From Bromus sterilis (taxonomy: Eukaryota; Streptophyta; Magnoliopsida; Poales; Poaceae): a stretch of DNA of 64,000 nucleotides. The position numbers and the translations under genes were made by a program. The DNA lies in contig OX465598.1 in assembly GCA_950022295.1 (NCBI GenBank), positions 3,534,001 to 3,598,000 of the forward strand. The letters are read 5' to 3'. Positions 57,825 to 64,000 of this stretch are shown piece after piece. Every line of letters begins with the position of its first letter. Position 1 is the stretch's first letter. The notes under the pieces were generated by a model. It was not told where the DNA came from. It did no database searches and worked only from the letters and a program-made list of their open reading frames with translations.

Positions 57825-58007
57825 TAATATATATATACTAAGAGCAACACCTAACTGGCTCATAGACCATGATGCCTTCTTATATATATTGACCTAGCTA
57901 GCTCGCTAGTTAACTTGGTCTAGTCAATTAACTAGCAGCCATTCAGTCGCAAAAAAATAACTTAATTAGAAGCCATTGGAGAAGAAGTAACTAGTCCATA
58001 ACTCCAT

Positions 58008-58016
58008 CATATATAG
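58008..58016 (+). promoter_or_regulatory. TATA box of DUF247 copy B
   Basis: CATATATAG about 95 nt upstream of the ATG, matching copy A in position. Confidence 0.65.
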
Positions 58017-58106
58017 AGGTCGAGTAAGAAGCTTAGCTAGCAGCAGCAGCAAGCAGCTAAGTACCTACATACTTACAGATCCGTAGAGATCTAAACAAGA
58101 TTGGCT

Positions 58107-61100
58107 ATGGCGTTGCCGCAGCCGCAGCTACAGGCCAAGTCTTCCATAAAGAAGGCGGTGGTGTCAAGCGCCGGCGTGGAGCTTGAAGAGGCACGGTGGG
58201 TGAACGAGGTGCGGCGGCGGATGGAGGCAGGGGCGGAGGAGCTGGGCGCCGTGGCCAATGTCTTTGACGTGCCGCAGCTGCTGCGGGCGACGAGGCCCGA
58301 GGCGTACACGCCGCAGCACTTCGCCCTGGGGCCGTACCACTACCAGCGGCCCGGGCTCAGGGACATGGAGCGCTACAAGCTCGCCGCTGCCAAGCGCACC
58401 GAGAAGGGCTTCGCCCCCGGCTGCACGTTTGACCATCTCGTGAAAAAAATTCTTGGTATGCAGGACATGATCCGGGAGCCATACCACAGGTAATGTTCCT
58501 AATGCGTTTTTCATGAGAAAAACTAGGATACAAGTTTATCATGAGAGAGCCATCTGTATTTTTTATCGTCATGCAAAAATATCTTTATTTATGATTTAAT
58601 ACGCATTGTAGTATCACAAATCATGTTATGGGAGGATAAGAGACATGAAGAAATAAAGTTATATTCATATGTATACCACATGTGTTATGTTTAAGTTTTC
58701 TTTTACCATTACAATACAATCAGTCTTAGCACACGGGTGATGGAACTAAACATAAAACTACATCCGAGCTCTCGTCAGTTAGATCCATTTTTTTTGCGAT
58801 AAAGTTAGATCCATTTATTCATAGGAAGTTCCCCGAAAATATATTGGTAGTGAGGGACGAATAGAGAAAATAGCTAGAGGGGCTGCATAATTAAAGTTAG
58901 ACGGGTTGTAGTGTCACTTAGATTTATCAAATCCGTGTAGTAAAATCTAGTCACACAAGTGTTCAGGCCACCACTTTAGTTATAACTAGATGATGCCCCA
59001 TGCGTTGCAGCGGGAACTGTTGATAATTAATTTAATATTTAATAAATGAAAATATGAAATTTAATATAATTTAATTATTAAATATTGTTGAAAGAAATAT
59101 ATTTTTAGAGTAAAAATATAAGAAAAAATGATGAAATTTTTAAAAATGAGTATGATTTTTGTTTTATTAATTTATTACCTTGAGAATATACCTGCAAGAA
59201 GATATATGATAAAAATAACGCTGAGTGGAATGAGTGAAGACATCACCCTTAGCTACACCTAAAACAATGATATCAACAATATTTATTTATGATAGATTGT
59301 ATGCACATACGGATTTAATGAAAGTATGTGCATGAAGAGTTAGTAAAAAAGAGATGGTCCTACTTGATGATGTGGATACCTTGCATGTTAATGAAATATG
59401 TTTTTTTTTGCGGAAAGTTAATGAAATGGGTTAGTGGAAAAAACTATTTAGATATTATAGATTAATATAGATGCTAAATAAGAATTTAATTTGTGTTGTT
59501 CTAGAATCATGATTAACAAGCCATCTCTCTTCCCCATAAATTTATTTCACAAATCAGTGCTCTTTTTTTGTTTTCTTTCATGCTGTCCAAAGTCTTTCTT
59601 AGTTTGCCCTTAAGAGGTTTTTAAAGGCAGTTGAGAACGTAGAGACAAGCACATCAATTTGACATTTCTGGCCGGCGCGCGGTCACAGGTTGGTGTAATG
59701 TAGCTATTCTTATGAAGATTCTGTAATCTAGCGTTGCTTTTGGCAGGCAAATAAAAGATGAGAGTTATTAATTATGGATGATTGCTACTTGAACCACCAA
59801 TCAATAAAAAAATACCGTTTGAGCTGAAAATGATTGAGTGTCGTGTTTTATTTTTAGAAAGATACCATCAATTCGAAGCATGGGTTAAAAGCTTTTTAAT
59901 AAATCCTTGGATTCTTTCTTACCTAGGTTTTACATATTTATAAGTTTTCCCTTTTTATTTTCTTGTTAAGGGTCTGCTTCATGCATAGTTCCTTTTTTCC
60001 TTTTATTGTGATTTATATATTTCTATTAATTTTTATAATAAAAAAGCACGCAGTAGAGTCCTGTTATTTCCCTTACAAAAATAAATTTGTGGTGTGTAGT
60101 TATCCTTATTAGGATCATGTACTCTCTTCGTATCGAAATATAGGTAGTTGGAGTGTACTATAACTAATGGGTGTGGCTAGGTCTTAGTCCACTGAGATTT
60201 AACCAAGTCTTAATCATGTCACATAACATGTAAAAGAGAAAAATGAAAAACAAAAAAAAAACAGTTTTGCACCGATCTTAATGTAAAATCTCACGGATAT
60301 AGTATCGACTAAGACTTGTTCGACTGAGACCTAGCAAGGCTGATAACTAATATACTCCAACTACCTATATTTCGGTACGTGGGAGTATTCTGGAATTTCT
60401 TTTGACAGGCAAATAAAAAGTTGAGAGTTAAATTGTAGATGATTCCTAGTTGTACCCCCAAACAATTAGAAAATGAACTAATATGACTGGGTCATCATAA
60501 TTATCTTAGAAACACAATGACTACCACATGAGGTGGTGGGCTGGCCAATTAGGGTTCGAGACTCACTTCTATGTACTAATTTGGACCCTAATTCCCCCTA
60601 GGATCGACTCATTTTTGTATTATCGGTTACTTTTGCAAGCTAGCTACTAAGATGATATCAGTACCTAGAGAATCAAAGAAAAAAATCAAATTCATACTTT
60701 TATAGTTTCTTGGCTTATCAAATAATTAATCAAAATCAAGTTCCTTTTTGCGGATAAATTCAGAGAGCTTTATTCAAACAAAAGCATTCCTAGGATAATT
60801 AGCCAACAAGTTGGTCACTAGAAAATTAGGAGTTACATCAAGTCAGTTGTCAATCACATTCAGTGTGCAAAAACGTTTCGCACAAAGATGAGCCGGATAG
60901 TTTGCGGACCTGTATACATGCTGAATATCAAAGGAAATAAAGGCACTAGCTAGCTCTCTAATTTCTAACTGGATAGGAACCATAACAGAATGAGAGTTAT
61001 GGCGAGATTGGTGAAATTTTCAGAGATTCACTATCTCCAAGCAGTCAACTTCCATGATCACATGCTTGTTTTCTTGAGATACATATACATTTTGGATTCT

Positions 61101-62630
61101 TCATTTGGTACATGGTATGGATTGTATGTTGTGTCATTGTTTGCATAGAACTCACAATGTCTTATTATCATTACAAAAAAAAAATGCCCCATCAAATATA
61201 TGTATACTCACAATGAATGTAGGTTCCTTGAGAACTACCATCATTTGTAAGTATTTATTTAGCATTGTAAGATGTTGATAATTTTTAATATGCGTACATG
61301 CCATGAATATAGGTTCCTTGAGCTGAACGAGCAGACGCTATCGTGGATGATGGCTATTGACACGTGCTTCCTCCTCGACTTCCTTGAGAACTACCACGTC
61401 GACAAGTCCACAGACCTCTTGTCCTCATCGCCCAACTGGATCAATGCCACGGTGCGGGACGCCATGATGCTGGAGAACCAGATCCCGCTCTTCCTCTTCG
61501 CCGGCGTGATCCAGCTCCGCCACGTCTCCCAGGAAGCCGCCGCCGCCGATGCCATACGCACCGTCTTGGACCGCTTCATCAGGGACGTGTGCCCCATCAA
61601 GACCAAGACGCCGGCCCTCGCCGGTGACTTCGCCAAGCATGGGCACCTACTGGAGCTCCTCTACCATTTCCTCGTGCCCGCCTCGGCCGCCTCCGCCCAG
61701 CAGAACGTCGCGAAGCTTCCGCCGCTTCTCCCAGACCGAGAGGTGGTCATCTCCGTGGACAGTGACACCCACTCGGCTGTGCTCGAGCAGCAGGAGCCGG
61801 GGGACTACGGCAAGGTGAAGCAGGCGTGCATGCAGGTGTCCATCCTTGATGGTGCGGTGCATGTGCGGTTCATCAAGAACCTAATCGCCAAGGCGCGGAG
61901 GATTATGGACAAGGTGCCGCAGCTGCCGGCGGTGGTGAAGTTGGTCGGGAAGTTGATGGCGTCGGCGGACGTGGCGGCGCTGCTCAAGGGCTTCGACATG
62001 GCCACCATCATCAAGTCGCCGATGGTGCAGGAGATCAAGATCCCGTCCGTGTCGCAGCTGGCCGCGTGCGGCGTGCGGTTCGCGCTGGCGCCGGAGGGCG
62101 TGGCCGGGATCGCCTTCGACGCGGCGACGGCGACGCTGACCCTGCCGGTGATCCACCTTGACGGCAACACGGACGTGATCCTACGCAACCTGGTGGCGTA
62201 CGAGACCGCCGCCGTGCGCGGGCCGCTGGTGTTGGCGCGGTACACAGAGCTGATGAACGGCATCATCGACACCCCCAGGGACGTGAAGATCCTGATGGAT
62301 TGCGGGGTCATCGTCAACGGCATGAAGAGCAACAAGGAGGCCGCGGACATGTGGAACGGGATGTGCCGGGCGGTGCGGCCCAGCAAGGCGCCGCTGCTCG
62401 ACGGCGTGATCAAAGAGGTCAATGCGCACCGGGACGGGAGGACCGGCGTGAAAGCGAGGAGGATGCTCAAGAGGTACGTGTTCAGGTCGTGGAAGATGCT
62501 CACGCTGCTCGCCACGGTGGTGCTACTGCTCATGACGGCGATGCAGACCTTCTGCACTGTCTACGATTGCAAGAGCTGGTTCGGCGGTAGCATACTGCAG
62601 CTGCCGCCGGGATCAGGAGGAGGGCAGTAG
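58107..62630 (+). CDS. DUF247 (UPF0481) membrane-anchored protein, copy B
   Basis: Two exons, 58107-58489 and 61313-62630, joined AG|G across a 2,823-nt GT-AG intron; 1,701 nt, 566 aa. ATG at 58,107 (MALPQPQLQAK) chosen because the in-frame codon two before it is TTG. Same domain order as copy A: YTPQHFALGPYHYQRPG, DTCFLLDFLENYH, RDAMMLENQIPLFLF, SQLAACGVRFALAPEG, VNGMKSNKEAADMWNG and the C-terminal helix MLTLLATVVLLLMTAMQ. Differences cluster in the middle (after HFLVP and around the SDTHSAVLEQQ stretch, and loss of a SSLSRW segment), which is the variable part of DUF247 proteins. Intact, no stop. It diverges from copy A in orientation, so the genes point away from the shared spacer. Confidence 0.93.
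58990..59300 (+). repeat. relic of the 35-38 kb AT-rich repeat in DUF247-B intron
   Basis: TGCCCCATGCGTTGCAGCGGGAA, then TATAATTTAATTATTAAAT, TTTTAGAGTAAAAA, and GTGAAGACATCACCC...ACACCTAAAACAATGAT match blocks at 36,478-36,500 and 37,670-37,900 in the same order. Confidence 0.7.
60122..60385. mobile_element. MITE in DUF247-B intron
   Basis: CTCTCTTCGTATCGAAATAT... and the inverse ...ATATTTCGGTACGTGGGAG, TA flanks; absent from the copy A intron. Confidence 0.8.
61219..61250 (+). repeat. decoy copy of the DUF247 exon 2 start
   Basis: GAATGTAGGTTCCTTGAG followed directly by AACTACCATC. The first part equals the exon 2 acceptor of copy A; the second equals exon 2 sequence about 63 nt further on, after a second TTCCTTGAG. 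It looks like a small duplicated piece that lost the DNA between the two TTCCTTGAG repeats. Confidence 0.6.
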
Positions 62631-62690
62631 CCGGGACTGTCTTAACACGCTTCTTCCCTTTCCCCCGTTATGTCCCTTGCTCCTATGAGT

Positions 62691-63055
62691 CGAACAAACT
62701 TTGCAATTTCGTGTTATTGTTTTAGAGATTTCTGTAAATCCTTGGCAGACGGTGGTTCACAGTCGTCGGCATGCAGCCATCGACAAATCAAGGAGCCATG
62801 AACACGGCTACGTCATGTAATCTTCCTTCTTGTGTGTTTTTTCGGTCTGAATTTCCTTATAAGCGGGATCAACTTGTCAAGGTTTTCAATCTGATTTTTT
62901 TTTATAAAGTGAATCAAACACATGGCATTATGGTCATTTTGAGCAATATATTCAGGTGGACACTCTCCCTCTTGGTGTCCTTAAAAAAACACGGCCACGT
63001 CATCTATATATAGTGAGGTCCAAACCATGGTCCCCGCCCCCTCAACTTGTGGAAG
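62691..63055. other. 3' flank of DUF247 copy B
   Basis: Probable 3' UTR to about 62,850, then unassigned sequence. Confidence 0.4.
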
Positions 63056-63720
63056 ATGCCTTTTCAGGTTGCCAGATCAAAAATGTGATGGAAAGGATCA
63101 ATGGCGAGCACAAAAAGGAGCGGGGAAAGAAGACCCCCTTGCCTTAGCCCCCTCCAAAGACTAATCTTGGGCCCGGGGATACCGTTAAGGAGGATGCACG
63201 AAGCTAAGGTAGCAAAAAGAATGGTGATCCAATTATGGAATTTTCTTGGGAAGCCCTTGCGTTGGAGGAGATCAAGGATGACGCTCCTATTGACCGAGTG
63301 AAACGTTTTCTTGATGTCAAGCTTAAAAATAAGAGCGGTAGTCTTACATTTGTGGAGCCTCCGAGCATAGTTCCCACATGCACATGAAATTTCCTTGGAT
63401 GCTTCATTTTTTGATGAAAGCGCTTTGGACGTGGGAGACAAGGGCATTCATGTGAGGGCGAGGCGGACGGAGAGAACCTTCGCAATCAACTTGGCAATAG
63501 AGTGAATGAGGCTGATTGGTCTATAGTCAGAAATCTCTTCCACCCACCTCCTTAGATAAAAGCACCATATTGATTGAGTTAAGCCAGTGAAGATCGATCG
63601 TGTGCAGAGACTCGAAGCGTTGAATCACCACCATGACATCATCCTTGATGATCTTACAACACTTCTTGAAAAAGCACCTGTAAAGCCATCCGGCAACAAA
63701 ATCTTGCTACCGACTTACTT
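63056..63720 (-). mobile_element. L1-type LINE reverse transcriptase fragment
   Basis: Minus strand reads QRFESLHTIDLHWLNSI, SAFIKK, TALIFKLDIKKTFHSVNR, LLQRKGFPRKFHNWI, then CILLNGIPGPKISLWRGLRQ and PLLFVLAIDPFHHI: RT blocks before the catalytic YADD motif, with shifts. It ends at about 63,056 without the YADD block. Confidence 0.85.
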
Positions 63721-63792
63721 CTGAAATATGTCAAGGTTTGTTATGCAACTCTAATATTATCCATTAATTTTCTTGTGGGATATAAATAACTA

Positions 63793-63886
63793 CTTCCTCC
63801 GATACATAATAAGTGTCACTCATCTAGTACAAAGTTTGTACTAGTTTAGTACAAAATGAACGACACTTATTATGGATCGGAGCGGG
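63793..63886. mobile_element. Stowaway MITE
   Basis: CTTCCTCCGATACATAATAA... inverted ...TTATTATGGATCGGAGCGGG with TA flanks; inner GTGTCACTC and TAGTACAAA arms also pair. Confidence 0.85.
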
Positions 63887-64000
63887 TATCAATTTGGAAA
63901 CAGGGAAATTCTTGATCAGTGAAATGTTTCTAGCTGGTAGAATTTCAGCATTTCTTGGAGGAAACTTGTAAGTACAAGATAACCAAACAGTTAGAAATAT

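Larger units (their letters stand above)
57272..62690 (+). repeat. inverted duplication, right arm (DUF247 copy B)
   Basis: Begins AGACGTCCGGTCCTATTTAA, the inverse of the outer edge of the left arm, and ends shortly after the copy B stop. Longer than the left arm mainly by intron insertions. Confidence 0.88.

Noticed and set aside
61313..62630. Copy B of DUF247 as a pseudogene because of the long intron and decoy acceptor
   Set aside because: Exons join in phase to a full 566-aa frame with all conserved blocks and no stop.

Overview
The window is nuclear DNA from a grass, almost certainly a Triticeae (wheat, barley or Aegilops type). The support is spliced plant genes (endoplasmin, F-group bZIP, DUF247) diluted by typical Triticeae repeats: an LTR Copia element, CACTA ends with GTCGGCGTAG-type subterminal repeats, Mutator, many Stowaway/Tourist MITEs, L1 and RTE LINEs and a tRNA-type SINE. 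The species cannot be fixed from the sequence alone. No tRNA, rRNA or CRISPR array was recognised.

Left third (1-22.7 kb): a short minus-strand F-group bZIP gene (zinc-deficiency regulator type) with a perfect zinc-deficiency response palindrome just upstream; a relic of an endogenous pararetrovirus (viroplasmin-like ORF plus promoter/leader); an 8.3 kb Copia retrotransposon with two LTRs and a 5-bp target duplication but several inactivating lesions; the last exon of an F-box/LRR-type gene; and a complete 15-exon endoplasmin (GRP94/HSP90.7) gene with signal peptide, KDEL tail, a GC-AG first intron and two exact ER-stress response elements in its promoter.

Middle (22.7-38.6 kb): mostly repeats. 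A 5'-truncated L1 LINE sits between 17-bp target duplications; an RTE LINE fragment, a second complete F-group bZIP gene, an old L1 fragment, a SINE with 16-bp target duplications, an F-box pseudogene, a GC-rich minisatellite and a duplicated AT-rich repeat with a 2.1 kb TA-flanked inverted-repeat element follow.

Right (38.6-64 kb): two intact two-exon DUF247 genes, 573 and 566 aa, lie in an inverted duplication whose arms (38.57-43.04 and 57.27-62.69 kb) include promoters and introns. The 14.2 kb spacer between the arms is filled by a truncated CACTA element with a ~655-bp tandem array, a LINE tail, a Tourist MITE and a 7.2 kb Mutator-like element (MULE). The MULE has ~90-bp terminal inverted repeats and a 9-bp target duplication. 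Besides a recently disabled transposase it carries two intact-looking accessory genes: a 131-aa protein with an RRM-like pattern, and a 159-aa GRF-zinc-finger protein with a C-terminal membrane anchor. This MULE with its cargo is the best candidate for an undescribed system here. Functional host genes likely to be expressed are GRP94, bZIP 29.6-30.4 kb and the DUF247 pair; the short bZIP is uncertain.
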